A DNA stretch of 64,000 bases from Pseudomonas alcaligenes (GCF_041729615.1 NZ_CP154874.1:191001-255000), one strand, 5' to 3'. Positions 47,021-56,477 are shown, counted from the stretch's first letter. Numbers and translations are program-made. The notes: a model not told the origin generated them from the sequence alone.

Positions 47021-49087
47021 ATGCATTCAGTGGATCAACCGGCGACCCCGCAGCTTCCGCTCAGCAGTGTCCGTCACCATCTGATTTTCACCCTTGGCAG
47101 CATGCTGCTGCTGATGCTGCTGTTTTCGCTGCTGCGCCTGGCCCTGCTCTGGTATAACGCCGAGCAGATCGGCGAGGCCACGACCGCCGACCTGCTGGAA
47201 GCCTTCGGCAACGGCCTGCGCTTCGACATCCGCGTCGTGGTGATCGCCTGTGCCCCCCTCTTGCTGGCCTTGCTCAGCCCCCGAGCCATGGCCGCACGCC
47301 GGGCCCAGGTGCTCTGGCTGAGTCTGGTGGCCAGCCTGGCGCTGTTGCTCGGGGTGGCCGAGCTGGACTTCTACCGGGAGTTCCACCAGCGCCTGAACGG
47401 CCTGGTGTTCCAGTACCTGGAAGAAGACCTGGGCACCGTGTCGAGCATGCTCTGGCATGGTTTCCCGGTGGTGCGCTACCTGCTGGCCTGGGTACTCGGC
47501 AGCCTGGCCTTGGGCCTGCTGTTCCACTGGCTGGCGCAGGTGAGCCGGCCGAGTCGGCCCATTGCGCCGCTGTCCTGGCCCTGGCGCACGGGCGTTTTCG
47601 TCCTCTGCCTGGTGCTGGCGGTGATCGCCGGTCGCGGCACCCTCAAGCAGGGGCCGCCACTGCGCTGGGGCGACGCCTTCACCACCGACTCCATGTTTGC
47701 CAACCACCTGGGCCTCAATGGCGTGCTGACCCTGGCCGACGCTGCAGAGAACAGCTTCTCCAGCCATCGCGACAATGCCTGGAAGGCCACGCTACCCGAG
47801 GCCGAGGCGTTGCAGGTGGTGCGCGAGATGCTGGTCGGCCCGCATGAGCGCCTGGTGGATGCCGAGAGCGCGGCGGTGCGTCGCGACTTCAGTCCGCCGG
47901 CTGCCGGAACCCTGCCGATCAAGCATGTGGTGGTGATCCTGATGGAGAGCTTCGCCGGTCGCTGGGTCGGAGCGCTGGGCAGCGATGCGGGCATCACGCC
48001 CAACTTCGACCGCCTGAGCCGGGAAGGACTGCTGTTCACCCGTTTCTTCTCCAACGGCACCCATACCCACCAGGGCATGTTCGCCACCATGGCCTGCTTC
48101 CCCAATCTGCCGGGTTTCGAGTACCTGATGCGCACTCCCGAGGGGAGCCACCGTTTCTCCGGCCTGCCGCAGCAGCTCAGCGCCCGGGGCTATGACGACC
48201 TGTACGTCTACAACGGCAATTTCCAGTGGGACAACCAGTCCGGTTTCTTCGGTAACCAGGGCATGCGCAACTTCATCGGCCGCGAGGATTTCGTCGATCC
48301 GGTGTTCATCGACCCGACTTGGGGCGTATCCGACCAGGATATGTTCGATCGGGCTGCCGAGGAGCTGGCCAAGCTCGACCCGGCAAAGCCGTTCTATGCG
48401 CTGCTGCAGACCCTTTCCAACCACACGCCCTACGCCCTGCCCGAGCAGTTGCCGGTAGCGCCGGTGACCGAGCATGGCTCGCACAACCAGCACCTCACCG
48501 CCATGCGCTATTCCGACTGGGCGCTGGGCCGCTTCTTCGAACAGGCGCGGAAGTCGCCCTATTACCGCGACACCCTGTTCGTCATCGTCGGCGACCACGG
48601 TTTCGGCAGCCCGGAGCAACTCACCGAGCTGGACCTGTTCCGCTTCAACGTGCCCCTGCTGTTGATCGCCCCCGGCATCCAGGAGCGCTTCGGCGAGCGT
48701 CGCGACACCGTCGGTACCCAGGTCGACGTGGTGCCGACCATCATGGGCCGCCTCGGCGGCACGACCCGCCAGCAGTGCTGGGGGCGCGACCTGCTCAACC
48801 TGCCGGAGGGGGATCAGGGCATCGGCGTGATCAAGCCGTCCGGTAGTGACCAGACGGTGGCGATCGTCAACGGCGACAGCATTTTGGTGCAACCCAAGGG
48901 CCTGCCGGCCAGGCTCTACCGTTACCAGCTCGGCGCGCGCAGGACCGAACTTGTGCAGGGCGATCCGCGCCAGGAGACGCTGCAGCGGCGTCTCGAGGCT
49001 TTCCTGCAGGTCGCGACCGGCAGCCTGCTGGCCAACACCGCCGGTGTCACTGACGGCGTCGATGTGGCGGCCCGTCGCAGCGACTGA
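47021..49087 (+). CDS. LTA synthase-like membrane phosphoglycerol transferase family protein
   Basis: 688 residues from the ATG at 47021 (the frame is open from a TTG at 46982). The first 200 residues hold about five membrane helices. The sulfatase-fold domain follows: metal ligand region VVVILMESFAGRW (E309), nucleophile threonine in SNGTHTHQGMF (T347 or T349), and metal site VIVGDHGFGSP. The layout is that of LTA synthase/MdoB-like phosphoglycerol transferases; in Pseudomonas the substrate is not known to me. It follows ffs as a separate unit. Confidence 0.85.
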   Translation: MHSVDQPATPQLPLSSVRHHLIFTLGSMLLLMLLFSLLRLALLWYNAEQIGEATTADLLEAFGNGLRFDIRVVVIACAPLLLALLSPRAMAARRAQVLWLSLVASLALLLGVAELDFYREFHQRLNGLVFQYLEEDLGTVSSMLWHGFPVVRYLLAWVLGSLALGLLFHWLAQVSRPSRPIAPLSWPWRTGVFVLCLVLAVIAGRGTLKQGPPLRWGDAFTTDSMFANHLGLNGVLTLADAAENSFSSHRDNAWKATLPEAEALQVVREMLVGPHERLVDAESAAVRRDFSPPAAGTLPIKHVVVILMESFAGRWVGALGSDAGITPNFDRLSREGLLFTRFFSNGTHTHQGMFATMACFPNLPGFEYLMRTPEGSHRFSGLPQQLSARGYDDLYVYNGNFQWDNQSGFFGNQGMRNFIGREDFVDPVFIDPTWGVSDQDMFDRAAEELAKLDPAKPFYALLQTLSNHTPYALPEQLPVAPVTEHGSHNQHLTAMRYSDWALGRFFEQARKSPYYRDTLFVIVGDHGFGSPEQLTELDLFRFNVPLLLIAPGIQERFGERRDTVGTQVDVVPTIMGRLGGTTRQQCWGRDLLNLPEGDQGIGVIKPSGSDQTVAIVNGDSILVQPKGLPARLYRYQLGARRTELVQGDPRQETLQRRLEAFLQVATGSLLANTAGVTDGVDVAARRSD

Positions 49088-49092
49088 GGCCG

Positions 49093-50100
49093 TCAGCCTG
49101 ATTCGCGCTGGAACTGGCGGGGCGCCTTGCCTTTCCAGCGCTTGAAGGCGTGGATGAAGTTGGACACTTCGCCATAGCCCAGGCGCTCGGCGATTTCCTC
49201 CAGGGTCAGGCCGCCGGTGGCCAGCAACTCCTCGGCCAGGGCCTGGCGTACTTCGTCGAGCAGCTGGCGGAAGTGGCAACCCTCCGCTTCCAGGCGACGG
49301 CGCAGGGTGCGCGAGCTCATGTGCAGGCTGCTCGCCACCTGCTGCATGTCCGGCAGTCGCCCCGGGCGCTCCAGCAGTAGGCCGCGGATACGCCCGGCCA
49401 GCCCGCTGCGCTGGTTGCGCCTGGCCAGCAGGCGCTGGCACTGCTCCTCGCACAGCCGCACCGCCTGCGGGTTGGCACCCGCCAGTGGCAGGTCGAGCAG
49501 CTGGCGGGGAAAGGCGATGCGGTTGTGCGCCTGGCCGAACAGCGGCAGCAGGCCCAGCTCCTCGCGGTAGGGCTCGGTGTCGCTGGGTGCCGGCAGGCGC
49601 AGTTCAACCCGCAGCAGGGGCGGGTCGCCGCCAAACAGCTCGCGCAGCACTTGCAGCATGCCCGCCAGGTCGCGCTCCAGCAGGAAGCGCCGCAGCTCCA
49701 GCGGAACCTGTGCATCGTCCAGCCACAGGTTGACCTCGTCGCCGCTTTCCTCCACGCGCATGCCGTGGAAGGCATAGGTCAGGTCCAGGTAGCGCAGGCC
49801 CAGGCTGGCGGCATCCCGGAAGGTCGGGCTGGACAGCAGGGCGAAGCCCCAGATGCCATAGCTGTTGAGCCGATAGCGGCGGCCCAGTTTCAGGCCCAGT
49901 CCAGGGCGATCGTCGCAGGCCCGAACCAGGTTGTGCGCCAGCTGCAGCTCCTGCTCGGCGGTGATCTCCGCGCCCGGGTCGGCGAGCAGGGCCCAGTCCA
50001 GGCCGGTGTCCTGCAGGCAGATGTCGAGGGGCAGGCCCAGATCCAGGCCGTACTGGCTGATGAGCTGGACGCTGATGGCGCTGCGGCGGGGGAGTGGCAT
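49093..50100 (-). CDS. AraC-family regulator with an arabinose-binding-like N-terminal domain
   Basis: From the ATG at 50098-50100 the protein has 335 residues. The N-terminal region (ISVQLISQYGLDLGLPLDICL ... YGIWGFALLSSPTFRDAASLGLRYL) is of the type seen in VirS/OruR/ArgR-like AraC proteins, and the C-terminal 100 residues form the helix-turn-helix pair (DMQQVASSLHMSSRTLRRRLEAEG; TLEEIAERLGYGEVSNFIHAFKRW). It is divergent from the monooxygenase operon, its probable target. Confidence 0.92.
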   Translation of the reverse strand: MPLPRRSAISVQLISQYGLDLGLPLDICLQDTGLDWALLADPGAEITAEQELQLAHNLVRACDDRPGLGLKLGRRYRLNSYGIWGFALLSSPTFRDAASLGLRYLDLTYAFHGMRVEESGDEVNLWLDDAQVPLELRRFLLERDLAGMLQVLRELFGGDPPLLRVELRLPAPSDTEPYREELGLLPLFGQAHNRIAFPRQLLDLPLAGANPQAVRLCEEQCQRLLARRNQRSGLAGRIRGLLLERPGRLPDMQQVASSLHMSSRTLRRRLEAEGCHFRQLLDEVRQALAEELLATGGLTLEEIAERLGYGEVSNFIHAFKRWKGKAPRQFQRESG

Positions 50101-50106
50101 GATTTT

Positions 50107-50134
50107 TGGCCGAAACTCACAATTTTGTGGCCGA
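50107..50134 (+). promoter_or_regulatory. Two TGGCCGA direct repeats in the divergent intergenic region
   Basis: TGGCCGA at 50107-50113 and at 50128-50134, each preceded by a T-rich stretch, with a 21-bp period. They are close to the AraC-type gene start and about 70 bp upstream of the monooxygenase start. The same-face spacing fits AraC-type half-sites. A CATAAA near 50141 could be the monooxygenase -10. Confidence 0.5.
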
Positions 50135-50203
50135 CTATGCCATAAACCCAAACGCGGGCAATGCTTAGCATGGCGCCGAGTACCAAGGCTCAAGGAGATA
50201 ACA

Positions 50204-51676
50204 ATGGATAACGAGACTCCCGAGCAGGCGTTCACCCGCGTGCTGATCATCGGTTCCGGCTTCGCCGGCCTCGGCCTGGCCATGCGCCTGCGCCAGCAGG
50301 GGCAGGACGACTTCCTGATTCTGGAAAAAGCCGCTGCCCCGGGCGGCACCTGGCGCGACAACAACTATCCCGGCGCGGCCTGCGACGTGCCCTCGCACCT
50401 GTATTCCTTTTCCTTCGAACCGAAGACCGACTGGACCCGGCGTTATGCGCCGCAGGCGGAGATCCATGCCTATGTGCGCCAGTGCATCGAGCGCCACGGC
50501 CTGGCGTCGCGCATCCGCTGCAACAGCGAGGTGGCCGAGGCCGAGTTCGACGAGCGCGCCGCCCTGTGGCGGGTCACCACCACCGATGGCGTGACTTTCC
50601 GCGCGCGGGCCCTGGTCAGCGCCTGCGGTCAGCTCAACCGGCCGTTCTACCCGCGCATTGCCGGGCTGGAGCGTTTTGCCGGGGCGAGTTTCCACTCGGC
50701 CCGCTGGCGCCATGACATCGACCTTGCCGGCAAGCGCGTGGCGGTGATCGGCACCGGCGCCAGCGCCATCCAGTTCGTGCCGCAGATAGTGCCCAAGGTG
50801 GCGCGCCTGCACCTGTTCCAGCGCACTCCGGCCTACGTGCTACCCAAGCCGGATCGCGTCTATAGCCGTCTGGAACTGGCCCTGATGCAGCGCTGGCCCT
50901 GGACGCAGAAGCTCGACCGCGGCCTGCAGTACCTCCATCACGAAGTGCGTGGCGTGGCCTTCTTCCTGCTGCCCTGGCTGATGAAGCCCTATCGCCGGCA
51001 GTTCCTCCGCCACCTCGCCCGCGAGGTGGCCGACCCGGTGCTGCGCGCCAGGCTGACGCCGGACTATCCGCTAGGCTGCAAGCGCATCCTGATCAGCAAC
51101 GACTACTACCCGGCGCTGGTGCAGCCGCAGGTGGAGGTGGTGGGCGAGGCGATCCGCGAAGTGACCGAGCACGGCATAGTCACGGCCGATGGTCAGGAGC
51201 GCGCCGTGGATGTGCTGATCTACGGCACCGGCTTCGCCGCCAGCGACTTCCTCGCCCCCATGCGCATCCGCGGCCTCGGCGGCCGCGAGCTGGGCCAGGC
51301 CTGGAAGGATGGCGCCGAGGCTTACAAGGGCATCAGCGTCAGCGGCTTCCCCAATCTGTTCATCCTCTACGGGCCGAACACCAACCTGGGGCACAACTCG
51401 ATCATCTACATGCTCGAAAGCCAGTATCCCCATGTGTTGCAGTGCCTGGCCAGGCTGGAGCAGGGCTTGCGCTACCTGGACGTGCGCCAGCCGGCGCAGG
51501 AGGCCTGGAACCGCCAGGTGCAGCACGACATCGAGAACTCGGTCTGGGAGCAGGGGTGTACCAGCTGGTACAAGAACGCCGCCGGCAAGCACACTAACAA
51601 CTGGTCGGGCTTCACTTTCAGCTACCGCCGCCACACCCGGCGGCCACAGTGGAGCGACTATGACCAGGTCCGTTGA
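50204..51676 (+). CDS. Baeyer-Villiger flavin monooxygenase (MymA-like)
   Basis: From the ATG at 50204 (AAGGAGA ahead) the protein has 490 residues. It has an FAD-binding site GSGFAG (17-22), an NADPH site GTGASA (about 183-188) and the Baeyer-Villiger fingerprint F-x-G-x3-H-x3-W as FAGASFHSARW (158-168). It would insert oxygen into ketones or oxidise related carbonyl substrates. The last 17 bp overlap the hydrolase gene. The gene set (BVMO, HSL hydrolase, SDR, divergent AraC) is like mymA-lipR-Rv3085-virS of M. tuberculosis. Confidence 0.92.
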   Translation: MDNETPEQAFTRVLIIGSGFAGLGLAMRLRQQGQDDFLILEKAAAPGGTWRDNNYPGAACDVPSHLYSFSFEPKTDWTRRYAPQAEIHAYVRQCIERHGLASRIRCNSEVAEAEFDERAALWRVTTTDGVTFRARALVSACGQLNRPFYPRIAGLERFAGASFHSARWRHDIDLAGKRVAVIGTGASAIQFVPQIVPKVARLHLFQRTPAYVLPKPDRVYSRLELALMQRWPWTQKLDRGLQYLHHEVRGVAFFLLPWLMKPYRRQFLRHLAREVADPVLRARLTPDYPLGCKRILISNDYYPALVQPQVEVVGEAIREVTEHGIVTADGQERAVDVLIYGTGFAASDFLAPMRIRGLGGRELGQAWKDGAEAYKGISVSGFPNLFILYGPNTNLGHNSIIYMLESQYPHVLQCLARLEQGLRYLDVRQPAQEAWNRQVQHDIENSVWEQGCTSWYKNAAGKHTNNWSGFTFSYRRHTRRPQWSDYDQVR

Positions 51677-52586
51677 GCTGGCAAGCCCGCCAGGCCTGGG
51701 GCAGCGCCTGCTCAGCGGGGTGCTGCGCGGCAGCACGCGGCTGGTGTTTCGCACGGGCCTGCATCCACGCCTGGCACCGTCGCTGCAGCGGCGCGTGCTG
51801 CGCCTGGCCACGCTGCTGGCGCCACCAGCCCGCGGCGTGCGCATCGAATCGGCCCGGCTCGCCGGCGTGCCCTGCGAGTGGCTCACGGCCGCGCGCGACA
51901 ACGGCTGGGTGCTGCTCTACCTGCACGGTGGCGCTTTCATGGTCGGCTCGCCGCAGACCCACCGGGCGATCACCAGCGCGCTGGCCCGCCTGGGCGAGCT
52001 GCGGGTCTGCGCCCTGGATTACCGGCTGGCGCCGGAGCATCCCTGGCCGGCCGCCTCCGACGATGCGCTGGCGGCCTACCGGGCGCTGCTGGCGCAGGGG
52101 CAGCCGGCAGAGCGCATCGTCATCGCCGGCGATTCGGCCGGCGGCAACCTGACCCTCAACTGCGCCCTGCGCCTGCGCCAACTGGGCCTGCCGCAGCCGG
52201 CGGCGCTGGTGTGCCTGTCGCCGCTCAGCGACCTCGGCGGCGGAACCTGGCACGAGCCGCCGGCCGGCGATCCGCTGATCACCGCGGCCTGGCTGCGCCA
52301 GGGGATAGACGCCTATTGTCCGCCCGGGGTGGACCGGCGCGACCCGCTGCTGTCGCCGCTGTTCGCCGACCTGCATGGCCTGCCACCACTGCTGGTGCAG
52401 GTCGGCGAGGATGAGCACCTGTTGCAGCACAGCCTGCGGTTGCGCGAGTGCGCCGGTCTGGACCTGCAGCTGGAGGTCTATCCCGGGCAGTGGCATGTGT
52501 TCCAGATCAACTGCGGCCTGCTCGACGTCGCCACGCTGGCGCTGCGGCGGGTCGCCGAATTTCTCGGGGAGAGGGGCTGCCGATGA
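51660..52586 (+). CDS. Alpha/beta hydrolase of the hormone-sensitive lipase family
   Basis: 308 residues from the ATG at 51660, which overlaps the monooxygenase end. The HSL signature LYLHGG (oxyanion hole, 87-91), nucleophile GDSAGG (Ser159), the acid GEDEH near residue 250 and the His in GQWHVFQ near residue 280 complete the triad. It may hydrolyse esters, for instance products of the monooxygenase. It overlaps the SDR gene by 4 bp. Confidence 0.92.
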   Translation: MTRSVELASPPGLGQRLLSGVLRGSTRLVFRTGLHPRLAPSLQRRVLRLATLLAPPARGVRIESARLAGVPCEWLTAARDNGWVLLYLHGGAFMVGSPQTHRAITSALARLGELRVCALDYRLAPEHPWPAASDDALAAYRALLAQGQPAERIVIAGDSAGGNLTLNCALRLRQLGLPQPAALVCLSPLSDLGGGTWHEPPAGDPLITAAWLRQGIDAYCPPGVDRRDPLLSPLFADLHGLPPLLVQVGEDEHLLQHSLRLRECAGLDLQLEVYPGQWHVFQINCGLLDVATLALRRVAEFLGERGCR

Positions 52587-53344
52587 ACAACATCCTGATC
52601 ACTGGCGCCGCTTCCGGCATCGGCGCCGCCACCGCGCGGCTGTTCCATGCGCGAGGCTGGAGCGTCGGCCTGCTCGATATCGAACACCGGGCCCTGGCCG
52701 AACTGGCCGCGGAACTGGGCGGGGCCTGGCACGCCGAGCTGGACGTGACCGACGCCGGCGCGGTGCGCGAGGCCTTGCAGGACTTCTGCGCCGCTCACGG
52801 TGGCCGCCTGCGCCTGCTGTTCAATTCCGCCGGGGTGCTGCGCTTCGGCCATTTCGAGGAGATCGCCCTCGAGGAGCACGCGCGCATCCTGCAGATCAAC
52901 GTGCTCGGCCTGCTGCAGGTCACCCATGCGGCCTTTCCCTACCTCAAGGGCAGCCCGCATGCCCAGGTGATCAACATGGGCTCGGCTTCGGGTCTCTATG
53001 GCACGCCGCACATGGTCAGCTATTCGGCGTCCAAGTTCGCCGTGCGCGGTCTGACCGAGGCCCTGGAGCTGGAGTGGCGGCGCCACGGCATCCATGTCGG
53101 CGACCTGATGCCGCCATTCGTGCGCACACCGATGGTGACGCGGCAGGGCTTCGAGCCACCGGCCCTGCGTCGCCTGGGCGTCCGGCTGGCGGCCGAAGAC
53201 ATCGCCCGGGCGGTGTGGCAGCAGGCCGCTCGGCCCCGGGTGCACCGGCCCCTGCATTGGCTGTTCCGCCTGATGTATGCCGCCGGCCAGGTGTCACCGC
53301 CCTCGATCAGCCGTCTGTTGATGGGCTGGCTCAGCCGCGACTGA
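52583..53344 (+). CDS. Short-chain dehydrogenase/reductase
   Basis: 253-residue SDR with the NAD(P)-binding motif TGAASGIG (7-14), NSAG and the catalytic Tyr147-x3-Lys151 (YSASK). It starts inside the stop of the hydrolase gene, so the three genes are one operon. Oxidation or reduction of an alcohol or ketone linked to the monooxygenase substrate is likely. The exact substrate is unknown. Confidence 0.92.
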   Translation: MNNILITGAASGIGAATARLFHARGWSVGLLDIEHRALAELAAELGGAWHAELDVTDAGAVREALQDFCAAHGGRLRLLFNSAGVLRFGHFEEIALEEHARILQINVLGLLQVTHAAFPYLKGSPHAQVINMGSASGLYGTPHMVSYSASKFAVRGLTEALELEWRRHGIHVGDLMPPFVRTPMVTRQGFEPPALRRLGVRLAAEDIARAVWQQAARPRVHRPLHWLFRLMYAAGQVSPPSISRLLMGWLSRD

Positions 53345-53482
53345 GCCACCCGTCGCCGAAGCCCTGGCCAATGGTCGGTGTGCCAGCAGTCTGCCGGCGC
53401 AGACGCTACCCTGAAGAGGTGGCGGAATCGACGGGCGTGCGCCTGGCCGGCCGCCTGCGGGCTTGAGGTCCGCGCAGGAAAG

Positions 53483-53529
53483 GCCAGGCAGCGCTTGCCT
53501 GGCTATCGTGCGACACCCTAAGGTGTCGC
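53483..53529 (+). repeat. Two tandem hairpins between the SDR and rraB-like genes
   Basis: GCCAGGCA-x5-TGCCTGGC (53483-53503) and GCGACACC-ctaa-GGTGTCGC (53510-53529), both perfect. No T tract follows. They lie about 60 bp before the RraB-like start and may end the operon (rho-dependent) or shape the leader of the next gene. Confidence 0.5.
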
Positions 53530-53587
53530 TGTGCCGTCGGATTCCTGGCGGTTGCGGTCTATCCATCGCCTGAGAGGAGGTCGTTAC

Positions 53588-53944
53588 ATGAGCACAACCT
53601 TCCAAGATGATGTCAGCAGTAGTGTTCTGCGCCGCATGAAAGAGGGTGGTTTCGATTTTGCCCGGGTTCATCCCATCGAGTTCTACGCCATTTTCCCGGA
53701 TGAGGACCGGGCCAGACAGGCGGCAAGGCAGTTTCGCGGTGAATCCCTCAATGCACAGGTCTGCGTGCGTGAGGATGGCGCCTGGCACCTGCAGGTCAGC
53801 AAGGTGATGTATGCCACCCATGCCGGCATCGGCGACTTCGAGCAGGATCTGGAGGCCCTGGTGGTGCCCCTGGGCGGTGTGCTGGATGGCTGGGGGGTGA
53901 CTCAGGAAGTGCGTCTCGACGTTCAGGCCGTCAGCAGGGTCTGA
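53588..53944 (+). CDS. RraB-like protein (RNase E inhibitor family)
   Basis: From the ATG at 53588, placed 8 nt after GAGGAGG, the protein has 118 residues. It has VHPIEFYAIFPDEDRARQAARQF and, near the end, LDGWGVTQEV, both typical of the RraB superfamily. E. coli RraB modulates RNase E; whether this shorter form does the same is unknown. It stands alone between the SDR operon and the minus-strand gene. Confidence 0.8.
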   Translation: MSTTFQDDVSSSVLRRMKEGGFDFARVHPIEFYAIFPDEDRARQAARQFRGESLNAQVCVREDGAWHLQVSKVMYATHAGIGDFEQDLEALVVPLGGVLDGWGVTQEVRLDVQAVSRV

Positions 53945-53995
53945 GCAAAGCCGGCCAGTCCTGCGGGGCTGGCCGGTCCCATCCTTTTCCTCGGC

Positions 53996-54886
53996 TCAGC
54001 CCGTGGTGCGCTGATGCAGCGCGTCCAGATAACCGATCACGTCCGGGGCACCTGCCAGGCGCAGACCTTCGCCCAGAGCATTGGCTTCCGCCGAATTCTT
54101 GGGCAGCAGCAGGAACTCCGGGGCATCGGCGTAGCGCAGCAGTGACAGGCGAGCATAGGGCAGGCCGTGATTGAGCAGCAGGCTCATGAAGGCCGGTTCG
54201 CTCCAGGCCTGCACCGGCATGGCCAGCATGTGGTAGCGCCGGCGCAATTCGCCCAGCCCGCTGGCGCTGAGGCGGTAGCGCGTCAGTTCGGCCGGCAGGG
54301 TCACTTCCAGGCCGCGCAGGCGGGCGTAGGCGATGGCGCAGGCGAAGGCTTCGCCCTGCTGTTCGCCGGCCCAGAACAGCCGCTCGCCGTACCAGCTGGC
54401 CTGGCGCACTTCGACTGCTTCGGCGGCGAGGAAGCGCGGCATGGCCTGGCTGATGGTCTTGAGAAAGTCCTTGTAGCTGATGATGCGGACGCCGCGGCCC
54501 AGGGGGCTGGCCGCCAGTTCCTCGAAGCTGGCCAGGCGGTCATCCAGGCTCGGCGGCGGGCTGCACAGGCCATCGATGCGGCGCAGATCGAAGTCATCCA
54601 GGTGCAACACCTCGCGCTCGACCACCCCCATCAGTACGGCGCGGGCGGCGGCCTTGTCCTCCTGCACCGGGCCGGACAGCGCATCGCGCGGCAGGTCCAC
54701 CAGACGCTGCAGCGGCGGCCCGGCCGCCCACCAGAGGCTGGCCGCCGGCACCGGCAACGGCTGGAACTGCAGCTGCAGATGGCGGGCACGCTCGAACACC
54801 AGGCGCGGCACACGGCCGCTCAGACCCAGGCGCTGGGCCAGGGCGGAGAGGCGAGAGGCGATGGAGGAGGTGTCGGACAGACTCAT
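53996..54886 (-). CDS. Uncharacterised protein, 296 residues
   Basis: No signal peptide or membrane helix is seen. The protein is rich in Leu, Ala and Arg, with segments such as LVFERARHLQLQFQPLPVPAASLWW and GRGVRIISYKDFLKTISQAMPRF. I do not recognise a family with certainty. Codon use is like its neighbours, which supports a real gene. It is divergent from the DUF2835 gene. Confidence 0.75.
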   Translation of the reverse strand: MSLSDTSSIASRLSALAQRLGLSGRVPRLVFERARHLQLQFQPLPVPAASLWWAAGPPLQRLVDLPRDALSGPVQEDKAAARAVLMGVVEREVLHLDDFDLRRIDGLCSPPPSLDDRLASFEELAASPLGRGVRIISYKDFLKTISQAMPRFLAAEAVEVRQASWYGERLFWAGEQQGEAFACAIAYARLRGLEVTLPAELTRYRLSASGLGELRRRYHMLAMPVQAWSEPAFMSLLLNHGLPYARLSLLRYADAPEFLLLPKNSAEANALGEGLRLAGAPDVIGYLDALHQRTTG

Positions 54887-55020
54887 GACCCGCAGGAAGC
54901 TCCTGGTACTACTGTGCCAGTGTGGCAGAGCCGTCTGCGCTGCGCACTATCCGGATGAGCCTGAATCGTTTCGGCGCGAGCCTGTGGCAGAATGATGCCG
55001 TCCATTTCGAGGGTGCCTCC

Positions 55021-55242
55021 ATGCCCAGCCTGGTGCTGGATATCGCCTTGCCTGCGGAGCGCTTCCTGGCTGTCTACCAGGGGCGCGCCAATCGGGTTCT
55101 GCTGTACAGCCGCGACGGCCGCAAGGTCAGCTTGCCGGCCCATCACCTGCGTCCATTCCTGCGCCACGACGGCATTCATGGCGTGTTCGAGCTGGAATTC
55201 AGCGCGGCCGGTGAACTGCTCGACCTGCGTCAGTTGCGATAA
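55021..55242 (+). CDS. DUF2835 family protein
   Basis: From the ATG at 55021 (GAGGGTG precedes it) the product has 73 residues: [55 protein letters not shown]. This fits the small DUF2835 family, which is of unknown function and common in Pseudomonas. The frame is open up to 54922, but that part has no family similarity. Confidence 0.8.
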   Translation: MPSLVLDIALPAERFLAVYQGRANRVLLYSRDGRKVSLPAHHLRPFLRHDGIHGVFELEFSAAGELLDLRQLR

Positions 55243-55300
55243 GCGCCCGAACGATACTCCTTATTACTCCCTTGCCTCGCCGGAGGCTAGTGCCGGCGGC

Positions 55301-55306
55301 TATAAT
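55301..55306 (+). promoter_or_regulatory. TATAAT -10 box ahead of pyrD
   Basis: A perfect -10 at 55301-55306, 47 bp before the pyrD start. No good -35 lies 16-18 bp upstream (TTGCCT at 55272 is too far). Confidence 0.45.
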
Positions 55307-55352
55307 CGCGTCCTGCTTCCCACTGAAACCCTTATTCCGAGCCGACCCGCCC

Positions 55353-56378
55353 ATGTACGACCTGGCCCGCGCGCTGCTGTTCCGTCTCGCCCCCGAAACC
55401 TCCCATGAGCTGTCTATCGACCTGATCGGTGCCGGCGGTCGCCTAGGCCTCAACAGCCTGCTGTGCAAGGCGCCAAGCCAGTTGCCGGTGACCGTGATGG
55501 GCTTGGACTTTCCCAACCCCGTGGGCCTGGCCGCCGGCCTGGACAAGAACGGCGATGCCATCGACGGCTTCGCCCAGCTGGGCTTCGGCTTTGTCGAGAT
55601 CGGCACCGTGACCCCGCGTCCGCAGCCGGGCAACCCCAAGCCGCGCCTGTTCCGCCTGCCGGAAGCGACCGCCATCATCAACCGCATGGGCTTCAACAAC
55701 CACGGCGTTGAGCACCTGCTGGCGCGGGTGCGGGCGGCCAAGTACAAGGGCGTGCTGGGCATCAACATCGGCAAGAACTTCGATACCCCGGTCGAGCGCG
55801 CGGTGGATGACTACCTGATCGGCCTGGACAAGGTCTACGCCCACGCCAGCTATGTCACCGTCAATGTCAGCTCGCCGAATACCCCCGGTCTGCGTAGCCT
55901 GCAGTTCGGCGATCAGCTCAAGCAGCTGCTCGAGGCCCTGCGCCAGCGCCAGGAAGACCTGGCCGTGGAGCATGGCAAGCGCGTGCCGCTGGCGATCAAG
56001 ATCGCCCCCGACATGAGCGACGAGGAAACCGTACAGGTGGCCCAGGCCCTGGTGGAGACCGGCATGGACGCGGTGATCGCCACCAACACTACCCTCGGCC
56101 GCGAGGGCGTGGAGAACCTGCCGTTCGGTAACGAGGCCGGCGGTCTGTCCGGCGCGCCAGTGCGCGACAAGAGCACCCACACCGTGCGCGTGCTGGCCGG
56201 TGAGCTCAAGGGCCGCCTGCCGATCATCGCCGTGGGCGGCATCACCGAGGGCGCGCATGCGGCCGAGAAGATCTCCGCCGGCGCCAGCCTGGTGCAGATC
56301 TACTCCGGCTTCATCTACAAAGGGCCGGCGCTGATCCGCGAGGCGGTGGATGCGATCGCCGCGCTGCCGAGATCCTGA
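55353..56378 (+). CDS. pyrD: PyrD, dihydroorotate dehydrogenase (class 2, quinone)
   Basis: 341 residues from the ATG at 55353, close to the genus length of 342. N-terminal membrane-associating helices ([21 protein letters not shown]) identify the class-2 enzyme, followed by the FMN barrel ([26 protein letters not shown] with catalytic Ser, [25 protein letters not shown]). It oxidises dihydroorotate to orotate in pyrimidine synthesis using quinones. Confidence 0.96.
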   Translation: MYDLARALLFRLAPETSHELSIDLIGAGGRLGLNSLLCKAPSQLPVTVMGLDFPNPVGLAAGLDKNGDAIDGFAQLGFGFVEIGTVTPRPQPGNPKPRLFRLPEATAIINRMGFNNHGVEHLLARVRAAKYKGVLGINIGKNFDTPVERAVDDYLIGLDKVYAHASYVTVNVSSPNTPGLRSLQFGDQLKQLLEALRQRQEDLAVEHGKRVPLAIKIAPDMSDEETVQVAQALVETGMDAVIATNTTLGREGVENLPFGNEAGGLSGAPVRDKSTHTVRVLAGELKGRLPIIAVGGITEGAHAAEKISAGASLVQIYSGFIYKGPALIREAVDAIAALPRS

Positions 56379-56394
56379 GGGGCTTCTAACCGGC

Positions 56395-56421
56395 AATAAA
56401 AAGGGCCCCTGAGGGGCCCTT
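56395..56421 (-). terminator. Intrinsic terminator of rmf
   Basis: On the minus strand AAGGGCCCC-TCA-GGGGCCCTT is a perfect 9-bp stem, followed by TTTATT. It lies 57 bp after the rmf stop. On the plus strand the stem is not followed by T residues, so it is mainly the rmf terminator. Confidence 0.85.
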
Positions 56422-56477
56422 GGGCTCTCGCCCGCCGTCCGGATGGGACGGTCTGGTGAAGTCGGGGTGATCCTGAT

